Source: Corynebacterium imitans
GTDB taxonomy: Bacteria; Actinomycetota; Actinomycetes; Mycobacteriales; Mycobacteriaceae
Direction of reading: 5' to 3'
DNA: 64,000 nucleotides
Assembly (NCBI RefSeq): GCF_000739455.1
Contig: NZ_CP009211.1
Coordinates: 1,499,458 to 1,563,457 of the forward strand
The stretch's first letter is position 1. Each line of letters opens with the position of its first letter. The notes below the pieces were generated by a model, which saw only the letters and a program-made list of their open reading frames with translations, was not told where the DNA came from and did no database searches. Below are positions 28,107 to 37,574 of this stretch, in pieces. The translations under genes and the position numbers were made by a program.

Positions 28107-29384
28107 CTAGCGGTACTGCCCCTCCCCGATCGTCTCGTACGCCCACCGCATGAGCGGGTAGAGCACGATGATGCCAACGGAACCAATCGCGATGCCCTCC
28201 AGAGTGACCTGGCCAACCGTAAAGGACAGGTTGCCGATACCCACGATGAGCGCCACTGCGGCCGCAGTGAGGTTAACCGGGTTTGTGAAGTCGACCTGGT
28301 TGTCTTGCCAGATGCGCACGCCCAGCATGCCGATGAGGCCGTAGAGCACCAGGCATGCCCCGCCGAGCACGCCGGCCGGGATGGTGAAGATCACTGCGCC
28401 AAACTTCGGGACAAAGGCCAGTGCGATAGCGAACAACGAGGCGACCCAATAGGCAGCAGTCGAGTAGACCTTGGTCGCGGCCATGACGCCGATATTCTCG
28501 GCGTACGTGGTCGTGCCGGAGCCGCCGAAGGTACCGGCAAGGGTGGTGGCGATGCCGTCGCCAATCAGTGCCTTGCCCTGCAGCGGGTCGAGGTCGCGGT
28601 GCGTCATCTCGGAGACGGCTTTGACGTGGCCGACGTTTTCCGCGATCAGCACCACCAGTACCGGCAGCGTGACCAGGATGGCGGAGAGGTGGAATTCGGG
28701 GCTGTGGAACTCCGGCAGGCCGACCCAGGGGGCCGCGCCGATGGTGGAAAGCGCGTCGTCGGAAAGCCCGCCCGTCGCAGCTGCAAAGGCCCAGCCGACC
28801 ACGACGCCGATGAGGATGCTCAGGCGCGAGGCCATGCCGCGCGTGGCGACGGTGACCAGCACGATCGTGGCCAGGGTGACGCCAGCGACCGCCGGTTGGG
28901 TCTCCACGTTGCTCACCGCGGTAGGCGCGAGGTTGAAGCCGATGAGCGCCACGATCGCGCCCGTGACGGCCGGGGGCATCACCGCGTCGATGACGCGCTT
29001 GCCGGCCACATGCACCACCACGCCGACCAGGATGAGCAGCACACCCGTGGCGAGCACGCCGCCCAGCTGCGCGCCGATGCCATACTGCTGCGAGGCGGAA
29101 AGCGGAGCGATGAAGGCGAACGACGAGCCCAGGTAGCTGGGCAGCCGATTGCGGGTGATCAGGAGGAAGATGATCGTGCCGAGCCCGGAAAACAGCAGCG
29201 TCGTGTTGACCGGGAACCCGGTCAGCGTCGGCACAAGCAGTGTTGCGCCGAACATGGCGACGACGTGCTGCATGCCGATGCCGACGGTACGCGACCAGCT
29301 CAAACGTTCATCGGGTGCGACGACGGCACCGGGTTTCACGGTGCGGCCGTCGCCATGGAGGGACCAACCAAGTGTCTGTTTCAC
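28107..29384 (-). CDS. uraA: Uracil/xanthine permease (NCS2 family)
   Basis: 425 residues, about 12-14 membrane segments, for example LVPTLTGFPVNTTLLFSGLGTIIF. The NCS2 signature is present: a central AENVGHV and GGSGTTTYAENIGVMAAT, where the glutamate binds the nucleobase. It imports uracil with protons. GTG 29384 is supported by TAGACT ending 7 nt upstream, hence a leaderless start. hflX lies upstream on the same strand. Xanthine as the substrate is not excluded. Confidence 0.85.
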   Translation of the reverse strand: MKQTLGWSLHGDGRTVKPGAVVAPDERLSWSRTVGIGMQHVVAMFGATLLVPTLTGFPVNTTLLFSGLGTIIFLLITRNRLPSYLGSSFAFIAPLSASQQYGIGAQLGGVLATGVLLILVGVVVHVAGKRVIDAVMPPAVTGAIVALIGFNLAPTAVSNVETQPAVAGVTLATIVLVTVATRGMASRLSILIGVVVGWAFAAATGGLSDDALSTIGAAPWVGLPEFHSPEFHLSAILVTLPVLVVLIAENVGHVKAVSEMTHRDLDPLQGKALIGDGIATTLAGTFGGSGTTTYAENIGVMAATKVYSTAAYWVASLFAIALAFVPKFGAVIFTIPAGVLGGACLVLYGLIGMLGVRIWQDNQVDFTNPVNLTAAAVALIVGIGNLSFTVGQVTLEGIAIGSVGIIVLYPLMRWAYETIGEGQYR

Positions 29385-29391
29385 ACCTGGG

Positions 29392-29397
29392 AGTCTA
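29392..29397 (-). promoter_or_regulatory. -10-like hexamer of uraA (leaderless)
   Basis: TAGACT on the minus strand, 7 nt before GTG 29384. Confidence 0.5.
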
Positions 29398-29434
29398 AGG
29401 CGCGCACCCAGGTGTCACCCAATTCCGCGCGGGG

Positions 29435-30961
29435 CTACTTTGCGACGACGAACTCGGCGTACTGCTCGGCGAGCACGTGCGGCAGGCGGACGTCGATACG
29501 CGTGCCGTCTTCCTCGTACGCCTCGCTGCGCACGGTGCCGGCCTCGTGGATGTGGGAGACGACATCGCCGCGAGTGTAGGGCACGAGCATCTCCACGTGC
29601 GCGTCAAGCGTGTTCAGGAACTGCTCGACCTTGCCCTCGAGTTCGGGGATGCCCTCGCCGGTCAGCGCGGAGACGAAGACAACGTCGCGGCCAGACTTGT
29701 CGAAAGCGTGGCGCAGCTCGGCGAGGACGAGCGGGTCGGCCTGGTCGATCTTGTTGACCACCACGATCTCCGGCGGGATCTCCTCGCCGGAATCGCGCGT
29801 GATCTCCGCGAGCACCTCGTTGACCGCCTCGATCTGCTTCAGCGGAAAGGGGTCGGAGCCATCCACCACGTGCAGCACGAGGTCGGCGTTGGTGACCTCC
29901 TCCAGGGTGGACTTGAACGCCTCGACCAGCTGGGTTGGCAGGTGGCGGACGAAACCGACGGTGTCGGTGAGGACGACCGTGCGGCCGTCGGCAAGCTGGG
30001 CGCGGCGCGTGGCTGGATCCAAGGTGGCAAAGAGCGCATCCTCGACGAGCACACCCGCGTCCGTCATCGCGTTGATCAGCGAGGACTTGCCCGCGTTGGT
30101 GTAGCCCGCGATGGCGATCTGCGGCGTGGTCGAGCGATTACGGCGGGCGCGCTTAACCTCGCGCACCGTCTTCATACCCTTGAGCTCGTGACGCAGTCGC
30201 GCCATGTCCGCGCGCAGCCTGCGGCGATCCGCCTCAATCCTGGTCTCACCGGGGCCGCGCAGGCCCACGCCGCCGTTGGAGCCGGCACGGCCACCGGCCT
30301 GGCGCGACAGGTTGCCGCCCCAACCGCGGGTACGCGAGAACAGGTACTCCATCTGCGCCAGCGACACCTGTGCCTTACCCTCGTTGCTCTTCGCGTGCTG
30401 GGCGAAGATGTCCAGGATGAGCATGGTGCGGTCAATCACCTTGACGCGCAGGGCCTCCTCCAGCGCCACAATCTGGGAGGGGGAAAGCTCGCCGTCGAAG
30501 ACAACGGTGTCCGCCCCGGAGGCCTCGACGACGTCGCGCAGCTCGGAAACCTTGCCCGCGCCGATGTAGGTGCCGGGGTCGGGCTTGTCGCGCTTTTGGT
30601 AGAGCATGTCGATGACTTCCGCCCCGGCGGTCTCGGTCAAAGCCTCCAGCTCGCGCATGTTTGCTTCCATCTCCGCGGTGGTGCCCTCCAGCCACGCGCC
30701 GACCAGGATGACCTGCTCGAGGCGCAGCTTGCGGTACTCAACCTCGTAGGCTTCTTCGGCCTCGTCGGTGCGGATCTCGGTGCGCTGGCCCACGCGCCGC
30801 AGCGCGTTGCGCGCCTCGAGGTCGAGGGAGCCTGTAGTTGGTTCGCCCGAACCTTCTCGTGGGGGCTGTGGCGCGTTGTGGCGAAAAGCCTCCGCCAGCA
30901 GCGCGTCGTGCGCAGCTTCCTGTGGGTCGTGCTCGGGATGGGTATTTACAGTTGAGGTCAT
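29435..30961 (-). CDS. hflX: Ribosome-associated GTPase HflX
   Basis: 508 residues. The N-terminal HflX domain ends with a coiled-coil, then GLRGPGETRIEADRR. The G domain has G1 AGYTNAGKSSL, G3 DTVGF and G4 NKID. HflX splits stalled 70S or 100S ribosomes under heat and antibiotic stress. AAAGGA lies before ATG 30961; an upstream in-frame ATG eight codons earlier lacks such a site. It is divergent from the Gly/Cys-tailed protein gene across 122 bp. Confidence 0.95.
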   Translation of the reverse strand: MTSTVNTHPEHDPQEAAHDALLAEAFRHNAPQPPREGSGEPTTGSLDLEARNALRRVGQRTEIRTDEAEEAYEVEYRKLRLEQVILVGAWLEGTTAEMEANMRELEALTETAGAEVIDMLYQKRDKPDPGTYIGAGKVSELRDVVEASGADTVVFDGELSPSQIVALEEALRVKVIDRTMLILDIFAQHAKSNEGKAQVSLAQMEYLFSRTRGWGGNLSRQAGGRAGSNGGVGLRGPGETRIEADRRRLRADMARLRHELKGMKTVREVKRARRNRSTTPQIAIAGYTNAGKSSLINAMTDAGVLVEDALFATLDPATRRAQLADGRTVVLTDTVGFVRHLPTQLVEAFKSTLEEVTNADLVLHVVDGSDPFPLKQIEAVNEVLAEITRDSGEEIPPEIVVVNKIDQADPLVLAELRHAFDKSGRDVVFVSALTGEGIPELEGKVEQFLNTLDAHVEMLVPYTRGDVVSHIHEAGTVRSEAYEEDGTRIDVRLPHVLAEQYAEFVVAK

Positions 30962-31070
30962 TGAGTCCTTTGTTCTCACCAGCATGCTTTCTCGCTATCT
31001 TACGTGCTTTGTCCAGCCGCCGGGTGCTTCCTATCTCGCTTCGCGTTTCCGCCCTGCCGCCGCCACGGGC

Positions 31071-31076
31071 TAGGCT
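31071..31076 (+). promoter_or_regulatory. -10-like hexamer of the Gly/Cys-tail gene (leaderless)
   Basis: TAGGCT, 7 nt before ATG 31084. Confidence 0.5.
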
Positions 31077-31083
31077 GTGGCCT

Positions 31084-31857
31084 ATGACCGAATCTTTAGA
31101 CACGCACTCTGACACGCACGCTGATCTGGCCGCCATCGGCCTTGGCTTTGCCAAGTGGCAGGACGCAGTCGAGCGGGCTATCGCCACCGAGCACCTTGCG
31201 GTCACCGGTGAGGTCCGCGGCGGGCAGCTGATCCAGTACAGCGATCCGTCCGGCGCGCAGCTCAACATTCTTGCGGTGGAGCCTTTCGCCACCTTCGCTG
31301 GCTTTGACTCGGTCACGCGCGCGTACGCGCACATCACGCCACTTAACGACGTGGTGTCTTTGGCCGATATCGTCGATCCGCACGGTAACACCATTACCTC
31401 GGCCACCGTCAACTTGGCGCAGGGCCCGCTCGTTGTGGAAGAGGCGACCCTGCAGTGGCAGGAGCTGGGTTTGACCGCCCTGGTGCTCGCGCACGAGCGT
31501 TACGCCTCCACGGAGTCCTTCTTGGCCAACAACCCCGGTGCCACACTCGGTGCGGTAGTCTCCCCCGGTGCGGAGGCCGTCGCAAATGGCGCAGCAACCG
31601 CGCCTGATGCTGCAGCCGAGTTCTCCGCCCGCGTGCTGGACGCCGAGTACCGCACCTCTGAGCTGACCGGCCAGCGCTTCATCCACGCCACCGTCGACGG
31701 GGCGTTCCCCTTCGACATCTGCTTGCCCGACGGCGAGCTGCCGGAGCGCGATTCCGTCATCGCGGGCAGCGCCGTGCTCACCGGTGCTATCCCGACCCCG
31801 GGCGCGGGCGGCGGCTGCGGCGGTTGCGGCGGTTCCTGCGGCTGCGGTGGGCACTAG
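31084..31857 (+). CDS. Unknown protein with Gly/Cys-rich C-terminal tail
   Basis: 257 residues, not recognised. The body (1-240) is soluble and mixed alpha/beta, without signal peptide or membrane segment. The last 16 residues are GGGCGGCGGSCGCGGH: four cysteines, a serine, a terminal histidine and otherwise glycine. The body itself lacks cysteine except one near DICLPDGE. The tail could bind a soft metal or be a modification site; it is reminiscent of C-terminal Gly/Cys tails in other small actinobacterial proteins. Leaderless start. The gene is followed after 82 nt by a membrane protein gene. Confidence 0.7.
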   Translation: MTESLDTHSDTHADLAAIGLGFAKWQDAVERAIATEHLAVTGEVRGGQLIQYSDPSGAQLNILAVEPFATFAGFDSVTRAYAHITPLNDVVSLADIVDPHGNTITSATVNLAQGPLVVEEATLQWQELGLTALVLAHERYASTESFLANNPGATLGAVVSPGAEAVANGAATAPDAAAEFSARVLDAEYRTSELTGQRFIHATVDGAFPFDICLPDGELPERDSVIAGSAVLTGAIPTPGAGGGCGGCGGSCGCGGH

Positions 31858-31939
31858 GCCTGCCACATCGATAGGAGATTCGCGCTACCATGGCGCGAAA
31901 TCGACGGTCGGTACGTTTTCAGGAGGTGACGATGCAGCG

Positions 31940-32455
31940 ATGGATCCCTCGCGGAAAGACTTGCTCCAAGCGCTCTACGGGGCGCTTGTCCTTGCGCTAG
32001 CGATCCTGCTGGTGGTCTTCTTCCGGCTGCCTGGCCTGATCATCGCGATTCTGCTGGTGGTGTTTGGCGTTGCCGTCCACCGCCGCTACAACACCAATCC
32101 GGAGGTCGCCTCGCTGAAGGCCTCGCTGCGCATCGCCCGGGACGACATGGCGGAGATCCTGCAAAACTACGAGGACCTCCAGCACGGCACCTCCACCCAG
32201 GCTGTCGCCGACCGCACACTCAACTACCCCGCCCTGGCCAACGGCGACATCTCCCATCACGCGATTAGCGAGTTTTTGCTGCGCAGCTCGTCAGCGCGAC
32301 GTTTCATCGCCCGTATCGACGGCTACCTCGAGTCCCCCGACATCGACCGCTACCAATTGGAGCGGCTCATCGCTGTCGCGGACGAACGCGCTTTGGAACT
32401 CGCCGAATCCTGGGACGACGCCCGGCGCGCCGCACGCCAGATCGGGCCTGCTTAG
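31940..32455 (+). CDS. Membrane protein of unknown function
   Basis: 171 residues. Two adjacent hydrophobic segments at about residues 13-45 (GALVLALAILLVVFF, then LIIAILLVVFGVAV) form a hairpin near the N-terminus, followed by a soluble, largely helical C-terminus. The ATG at 31940 is in frame, with AGGAGG 13 nt upstream; no other in-frame start is better placed. The neighbour dapF and this position match a conserved corynebacterial membrane protein. Function unknown. Confidence 0.7.
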   Translation: MDPSRKDLLQALYGALVLALAILLVVFFRLPGLIIAILLVVFGVAVHRRYNTNPEVASLKASLRIARDDMAEILQNYEDLQHGTSTQAVADRTLNYPALANGDISHHAISEFLLRSSSARRFIARIDGYLESPDIDRYQLERLIAVADERALELAESWDDARRAARQIGPA

Positions 32456-32477
32456 TCAGTCGGGCACTGATCGAGCA

Positions 32478-33296
32478 CTAGTCGAGCTCAGCCGCGAGCT
32501 GACCGCGCGCCACAATACGCGAGGGCCCGGTCATGACGGCGGCGCCGTCCTCGGCGAGTTCAATTTCTACCTCGCCGCCCGGCACGCGGACGGTCACGCT
32601 GCCGGATTCCTTACCGCTGGCGCGCAGTGCCGCGGTACCTGCGGCGACCGTGCCGGTCCCGCACGAGCGGGTCTCGCCCACGCCGCGCTCCCACACGCGC
32701 ATTGCGCAGGCTCCGTCGTGGGCGGCGGTGAGGATCTCCACGTTGACCCCGTTGGGGAAGACCTCCGGGTCGAAGGTCGGGGCGGAAAGCTCCATTTCTG
32801 AAAGCGCCTCCGCGGTCAACCCCGGTACCACGGCGGCGAGGTGCGGGTTGCCCACGTCGACGGCAATGCCGTCGTACGTAGTCTCCCCTATCTTCGCCCA
32901 GGACTCGCCGAAGACGTTGACCTGGCCCATCCCGACGCGGACGCGGGCGTGGACTTCGTCCGCGTGCTCGACGGTGATGTGCTTGATCCCGGCGCGGGTG
33001 TGCACGTCGAACTCGTCGGCGTCTTCGAGTCCCTCGGCCTTGAGCACGTGGGAGAAGGCACGGATGCCGTTGCCGCACATCTCGGCGATGGAGCCGTCGG
33101 CGTTGCGGTAGTCCATAAACCACGTGCCGTCGGTACGCACCACCCGCAGCAGCCCGTCGCCGCCAATACCGGCGCGGCGATCGCAGAGCCAGGCCACCTG
33201 CGCAGGTGTGAGCTCGAGCTGATCGTCGACGTCGATAAGCACGACGAAGTCGTTTTCCGTGGCGTGGGCCTTGATGAAGTGCAGCGGGGATGTCAT
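32478..33296 (-). CDS. dapF: Diaminopimelate epimerase
   Basis: 272 residues. It interconverts LL- and meso-diaminopimelate for lysine and peptidoglycan. Two catalytic cysteines are present: Cys74 in AEMCGNGIRAF and Cys212 in TRSCGTGTVAAG. It overlaps the 3' end of miaA by 4 nt (ATGA), but TAGACT 7 nt upstream of the ATG gives it an additional leaderless promoter inside miaA. It converges on the membrane protein gene. Confidence 0.97.
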   Translation of the reverse strand: MTSPLHFIKAHATENDFVVLIDVDDQLELTPAQVAWLCDRRAGIGGDGLLRVVRTDGTWFMDYRNADGSIAEMCGNGIRAFSHVLKAEGLEDADEFDVHTRAGIKHITVEHADEVHARVRVGMGQVNVFGESWAKIGETTYDGIAVDVGNPHLAAVVPGLTAEALSEMELSAPTFDPEVFPNGVNVEILTAAHDGACAMRVWERGVGETRSCGTGTVAAGTAALRASGKESGSVTVRVPGGEVEIELAEDGAAVMTGPSRIVARGQLAAELD

Positions 33297-34231
33297 GCCT
33301 GCGAGTCTATCGCGGGCGCATCCAGCACCGCCAAGGCCTGCTCGAGTGTGTTGCCTGCGGCGGCGTCGAGCCAGGAAATGCGGTGGTCGCGGTTGAACCA
33401 GGAGCGCTGGCGGCGCACGTAGCGACGCGTGCCGGTAATGGTTTTCTCCTCGGCCTCCTCGCGCGTGAGCGTGCCCGCGAGCATGTCGAGCACTTGGGCG
33501 TAGCCGATGGCGCGGCCCGCAGTGGAGTTGCGGGAAAGCCCCTTACCCACCAGCGACTCGACCTCCTCGATGAGCCCGAGTGCAAACATGCGCTCAGCGC
33601 GCAGCGCGATGCGCGGGTTGAGCCACTCCGCATTGGTGCGCAGCCCCAAGATGCGCGTGCCCCAGCGCGGGGGCGCATCCTTCGGCGGCTGGGAGGCCTG
33701 GAAGGGCTTTCCGGTGAGCTCGATGACTTCGAGCGCGCGGACAGTGCGGCGAGGGTCCTTGTCCTCGATAATGCGCGCAGCCGCAGGATCGACGGCTGCG
33801 AGCTCTGCGTGCAGCGCGTCGGTCCCGATTTCCTGCCTGCGGTCCTCGTACTTCTGGCGGACGGCGGGGTCGGTGGGCGGGAACGTCCAGGCGTCGAGAA
33901 GCGACTGAGCGTACAGCATCGAGCCGCCGACGAGGATGGGGACCTTGCCCCGCGCCATGAGCATTTCCACCGTGTCGACGGCGAGCGCCTGGTACTCGGC
34001 GACAGACGCGGTTTTGGTCACCGGCCAGATGTCGAGCAGGTGGTGCGTGATCCCGCCGCGCTCATCTAGGGCGAGCTTGGCGGTGCCGATGTCCATGCCC
34101 TGATACAGCTGCATGGAGTCGACGTTGACCACCTCGCCGCCCAGGCGTTGGGCGAGCGCGATGCCCAGGTCGGACTTGCCGGAGGCCGTCGGCCCCACGA
34201 CTGCGATCGGGCGGATTTCATGTGTACTCAC
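33293..34231 (-). CDS. miaA: tRNA dimethylallyltransferase
   Basis: 312 residues. It adds the dimethylallyl group to A37 of tRNAs reading UNN codons; MiaB (encoded upstream at 38-40 kb) then methylthiolates it. Walker A-like GPTASGKSDLG near residue 12, DSMQLYQGMDIGTAK, and GGSMLYAQSLLD are visible. GTG 34231 follows GGAGGTG and overlaps the upstream stop by 4 nt, so it is translationally coupled. Confidence 0.96.
   Translation of the reverse strand: MSTHEIRPIAVVGPTASGKSDLGIALAQRLGGEVVNVDSMQLYQGMDIGTAKLALDERGGITHHLLDIWPVTKTASVAEYQALAVDTVEMLMARGKVPILVGGSMLYAQSLLDAWTFPPTDPAVRQKYEDRRQEIGTDALHAELAAVDPAAARIIEDKDPRRTVRALEVIELTGKPFQASQPPKDAPPRWGTRILGLRTNAEWLNPRIALRAERMFALGLIEEVESLVGKGLSRNSTAGRAIGYAQVLDMLAGTLTREEAEEKTITGTRRYVRRQRSWFNRDHRISWLDAAAGNTLEQALAVLDAPAIDSQA
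33304..33309 (-). promoter_or_regulatory. -10-like hexamer of dapF inside miaA
   Basis: TAGACT on the minus strand, 7 nt before ATG 33296. Confidence 0.5.
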
Positions 34232-34839
34232 GAGCACACCTCCCACACACCGACGTAGCGGCCCACGCCCAAGGAGTCGTCGGCGCAGTACAGCTCGCGA
34301 CGGTGCGCCTCTACATTGGCCAGCTCCTCCCACAGGCGCGGTGCAAACACGCCGAGGGACTCCAGCTGGCCAGGCAACTCGGCTTTCCCCGCGACGAAGT
34401 CCTGCAGCTGGGCGTGCAGCTCGGGCGCGCCGGGTACGAGCGCGAGCGGGGCGCGGGCGGTCAGCCCCGCGGAGCCGTCCACCACCACGACGGTGAGCAC
34501 CTCCGGGGCCGGGGTGCCGATGTGCTCGCGGACCTCGCGCACCTGTACCTCGAGCGGAGCCAGCGCGTAGCGGGCGACGAGCTCGGGGAGGTAGTTGCCG
34601 GCACCTGGCTGTACCTGCGGTGCGCCCCAGGCCGCAAAGGAGCCGGTATGGGCGGTATAGTCGTGCTGCTCGAGCGGGCAGACGATATCGACGGCGCGGG
34701 CCTCTGTGTCCTCTAACGTATCGCGCGCGGCGCTGCGGATGCACTCCAGCACCCGCCGCGAGGGCTCATGCGCGGGCGCGAGCGCGTCCACGAGGGCCGG
34801 CGAGCCGGGCATCAGCAGAATAGAGGCGCGAGTATTCAC
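34228..34839 (-). CDS. Unknown protein, class III extradiol dioxygenase-like fold
   Basis: 203 residues from GTG 34839. It resembles the actinobacterial family annotated as class III extradiol ring-cleavage dioxygenase subunit B-like, found upstream of miaA. Visible pieces are ILLMPGSPALVDALAP, VLTVVVVDGSA and LGVGRYVGVWEV. I see no complete metal-binding set, so enzymatic activity is uncertain. Leaderless start (TAGAGT 7 nt upstream). It is coupled to miaA by a GTGA overlap and is divergent from the DUF349 gene. Confidence 0.65.
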   Translation of the reverse strand: MNTRASILLMPGSPALVDALAPAHEPSRRVLECIRSAARDTLEDTEARAVDIVCPLEQHDYTAHTGSFAAWGAPQVQPGAGNYLPELVARYALAPLEVQVREVREHIGTPAPEVLTVVVVDGSAGLTARAPLALVPGAPELHAQLQDFVAGKAELPGQLESLGVFAPRLWEELANVEAHRRELYCADDSLGVGRYVGVWEVCS

Positions 34840-34846
34840 GCACTCC

Positions 34847-34852
34847 ACTCTA
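34847..34852 (-). promoter_or_regulatory. -10-like hexamer of the miaA operon (leaderless)
   Basis: TAGAGT on the minus strand, 7 nt before GTG 34839. Confidence 0.5.
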
Positions 34853-35052
34853 GTGGCCCGGTCGCGTGGCCTTTCTCGCTGGCCCCCGCGAGTTGGCTGG
34901 TTTTCGGCGCACTTCCTGCCTGCCCCCTGTAGAGTCTGTTGCAGCACCCGCCGTGCGTTACGGGCCGTATTCCACTTCGGCCCCGGCGCATGCGCTGGGT
35001 GGCACCGGCAGCCGCGTCGCGCGGCACTTTGAACGTAGGGAAAGGACCTGCA

Positions 35053-36480
35053 ATGACCACCTCGGACCAGACACCGGAGAACACGCCCCAGGCGGACGCG
35101 AAGCCGCAGGCAAGGCCCACACCGGGCGCGAAGCCCTCGCCGGCCGCAATGCCGCACCGCGCGCCGAAGCCGGGACCGCTGCTCGGTGCGCGCCCGAGTT
35201 CGGCGAACCCGCAGTCCACTACCCCGTCCCCGGTGCCCCACCCGGCACCTGTCGCCCCCGCATCTGACCCGTCCAAGTTCGGCCGGATTGACGAGCACGG
35301 CGCGGTCTTTGTCACCCGCGGCGGCACGGAGCGCCAGATCGGCTCCTGGCAGGCTGGCACCCCGGAAGAGGGCCTGGCCCACTACGGGCAGCGCTTCGAC
35401 GACCTGGTCACAGAGGTCGAGTTAATCGAGTCCCGCCTTGCCGCCCACCCGAACGACGCGGCCCAGCTGCGCCAGCGCGCCGAGGAGCTCAAGGCCTCGC
35501 TGGATGAGCAGGCCGTCATCGGCGACCTCGACGCGGTCGACGCACGCCTGGATGTGGTCATCGCCGCCTCTGATGTCGCGGGGAAGCAGGCCAAGGAGGC
35601 CAAGGAGAAGCGCCGCGCCGACGCCATTGCCCGCAAGGAAGCGCTTGCAGCCGAGGCCGAGGATCTGGCCGAGAACTCTACTGAGTGGAAAGCGGCGGGC
35701 GATAGGATCCGCGCCATCTTGGAGGAGTGGCGCACCATCCGCGGCATCGATCACAAGACGGACGACCAGCTGTGGAAGCGCTACTCGCGCGCCCGCGACG
35801 CTTTCAACCGCCGCCGCGGCTCCCACTTCGCCGAGCTCGACCGCAACCGCGCCGCCGCCAAGCGCGCGAAGGAGGAGCTGGTGGTTCGCGCCGAGGCGCT
35901 GCAGGACTCCACGGACTGGAACGAGACCGCGCGTGCCTACCGCGACCTGATGAAGGAGTGGAAGGCCGCCGGCCGCGCCCCGCGCGAGGCCGATGACAAG
36001 CTGTGGGCGAAGTTCCGCGCCGCCCAGGACAAATTCTTCGGTGCCCGCGACGCGGTTAACGCCGAGCGCGACCGCGAGTTCGCCGCGAACGCCGAGGCCA
36101 AGGACGCGCTCATTGCGCAGTACGAGCCTTTGATCGACCCGGCCAAGGGCCTGGGTGGCGCGAAGGCGAAACTGCGCGAGCTGCAGGACAAGTGGGACGA
36201 GATCGGCTACGTGCCGCGCGGTAAGGTGCGCGAGTACGAGGACAAGATTGGCGCGCTCGAGCAGCGCGTCGCCGAGGCCGAGGAATCCCGCTGGCGTAAG
36301 GCGGATCCGGCGGCGCAGGCTACCGCGAACCAGTTCCAGGTCAAGGCAGACGACTTGAAGAAGCAGGCAGAAGCCGCCGAAGCCGCAGGCAAGGCCGACA
36401 AGGCCGCGGAACTGCGCGAGCAGGCAGCCCAGTGGCAGGAGTTCGCCGACGTGGCGACCAAGGCGGTCAACGACAACTAG
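35053..36480 (+). CDS. DUF349 domain-containing protein
   Basis: 475 residues. The first ~95 residues are Pro/Ala-rich and disordered. Charged helical DUF349 repeats follow from about residue 200, with recurring WxxxxDxIRxxxxxW(R/K)xI-like segments (WKAAGDRIRAILEEWRTI; WNETARAYRDLMKEWKAAG; DKLWAKFRAAQDKFF). The C-terminus is a Lys/Glu/Ala coiled coil. Function unknown; no enzymatic motif. GGAAAGGA precedes the ATG, and a -10-like TAGAGT at 34930-34935 suggests a leader of about 110 nt. The acetyltransferase gene is coupled by a TAGTG overlap. Confidence 0.85.
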   Translation: MTTSDQTPENTPQADAKPQARPTPGAKPSPAAMPHRAPKPGPLLGARPSSANPQSTTPSPVPHPAPVAPASDPSKFGRIDEHGAVFVTRGGTERQIGSWQAGTPEEGLAHYGQRFDDLVTEVELIESRLAAHPNDAAQLRQRAEELKASLDEQAVIGDLDAVDARLDVVIAASDVAGKQAKEAKEKRRADAIARKEALAAEAEDLAENSTEWKAAGDRIRAILEEWRTIRGIDHKTDDQLWKRYSRARDAFNRRRGSHFAELDRNRAAAKRAKEELVVRAEALQDSTDWNETARAYRDLMKEWKAAGRAPREADDKLWAKFRAAQDKFFGARDAVNAERDREFAANAEAKDALIAQYEPLIDPAKGLGGAKAKLRELQDKWDEIGYVPRGKVREYEDKIGALEQRVAEAEESRWRKADPAAQATANQFQVKADDLKKQAEAAEAAGKADKAAELREQAAQWQEFADVATKAVNDN

Positions 36481-37568
36481 TGCTGCACCCGCAACTTTTC
36501 GTACTTCGCCCCGGAACGGACGAGCTTACGGAGGCCGTGACCGGAGCGTACGCCTTTTCCGCCACCCTGGCCATCCAGGACATCACCGGCCTTGCCACCT
36601 CCGGGGTCAGCGCTTCACACGTGCGCACCCGTCTGGTGCCGTCTGCGGAATCCGCCGCCTACCTCTTCGCGCTCACCGAGGCCCGCGCGCCGCGCCCCGT
36701 CACCGAACTCGGCTACCCGGAGCTGTACGCCTTGGACCTCGACCACGTGGCCGCATGGGTCTTCGTTTCACTGCCGCTGCTGGAGGACCGTGGAGTAATC
36801 GAGGCGAACATCACCCTCGATGCGGCCATCGCGCCGCTGCCCGGCGAGCCAATTCCGCCCGCACCGTGGGAAGCAGCTCTCAAGCTTCTCGACGCCCTGT
36901 CGTCCCACTTCGCACGCCCAACCTGCCACATCTGGGTCCCTCATGCCCCGGGCGAGCACACCCCGCCGGCGCTGCAGGATTTTGGCTACACGGCCGCTTT
37001 CAGAGAGGACCAGGCCACCTTCCCGATCGCACGCCGCACCGCGCTGCCGGATGCCACCCGCTACCCCGCCGACACCTTCGAGGTCGTCGAAGGCCCTGGC
37101 TTCAACTCCGCGCGCCCTGGTATCCCGGGCGAGGTGGAGCAGTTCGCTCACCTGTTAACCTCCGCCTCGCAGGGCTACCCGCGCGGCGAGCTAGAGCTCG
37201 ACACGATCGAGTGGGACCTCACACGCATCGTCGAAGCGGGGCAACGCCTTGGCAACCGGGGCGGGCACCAGCTCACCGGCCTGGCCTACGTCGACGGGCA
37301 AATCGTCGGGCTGTGCGAGCTCGTGCGCTACAGCGCCGACGATAAAAAGGTCTGCGAGCTCGGGCTGATCTATGTGCTCCCCGAGCACCGCGAAAAGGGC
37401 CTTGCTGCGGGCATGATCCGCGCAACGCTCACGCGCGCACACCAGGTGTGGGAGGACCTAGAAACGGTGTACTGCTCCTACCCCGCTGATTCCGCGGCGG
37501 CGGGAGCTCTCCTTGCAGCCCTTGGTGCCGAGTGCGTCTCTTCGACGACCGCCTGGCACAAGCGCTGA
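36480..37568 (+). CDS. GNAT-family N-acetyltransferase
   Basis: 362 residues from GTG 36480, which shares its first base with the preceding TAG stop (TAGTG), so translation is probably coupled. The C-terminal GNAT domain is visible: ELGLIYVLPEHREKGLAAGMIRA, the acetyl-CoA pyrophosphate-binding loop near residue 305. The N-terminal ~200 residues resemble a second, degenerate acetyltransferase lobe. It may acetylate a small molecule or protein; substrate unknown. The gene ends 6 nt before the convergent membrane protein gene. Confidence 0.8.
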   Translation: MLHPQLFVLRPGTDELTEAVTGAYAFSATLAIQDITGLATSGVSASHVRTRLVPSAESAAYLFALTEARAPRPVTELGYPELYALDLDHVAAWVFVSLPLLEDRGVIEANITLDAAIAPLPGEPIPPAPWEAALKLLDALSSHFARPTCHIWVPHAPGEHTPPALQDFGYTAAFREDQATFPIARRTALPDATRYPADTFEVVEGPGFNSARPGIPGEVEQFAHLLTSASQGYPRGELELDTIEWDLTRIVEAGQRLGNRGGHQLTGLAYVDGQIVGLCELVRYSADDKKVCELGLIYVLPEHREKGLAAGMIRATLTRAHQVWEDLETVYCSYPADSAAAGALLAALGAECVSSTTAWHKR

Positions 37569-37574
37569 TGCACG

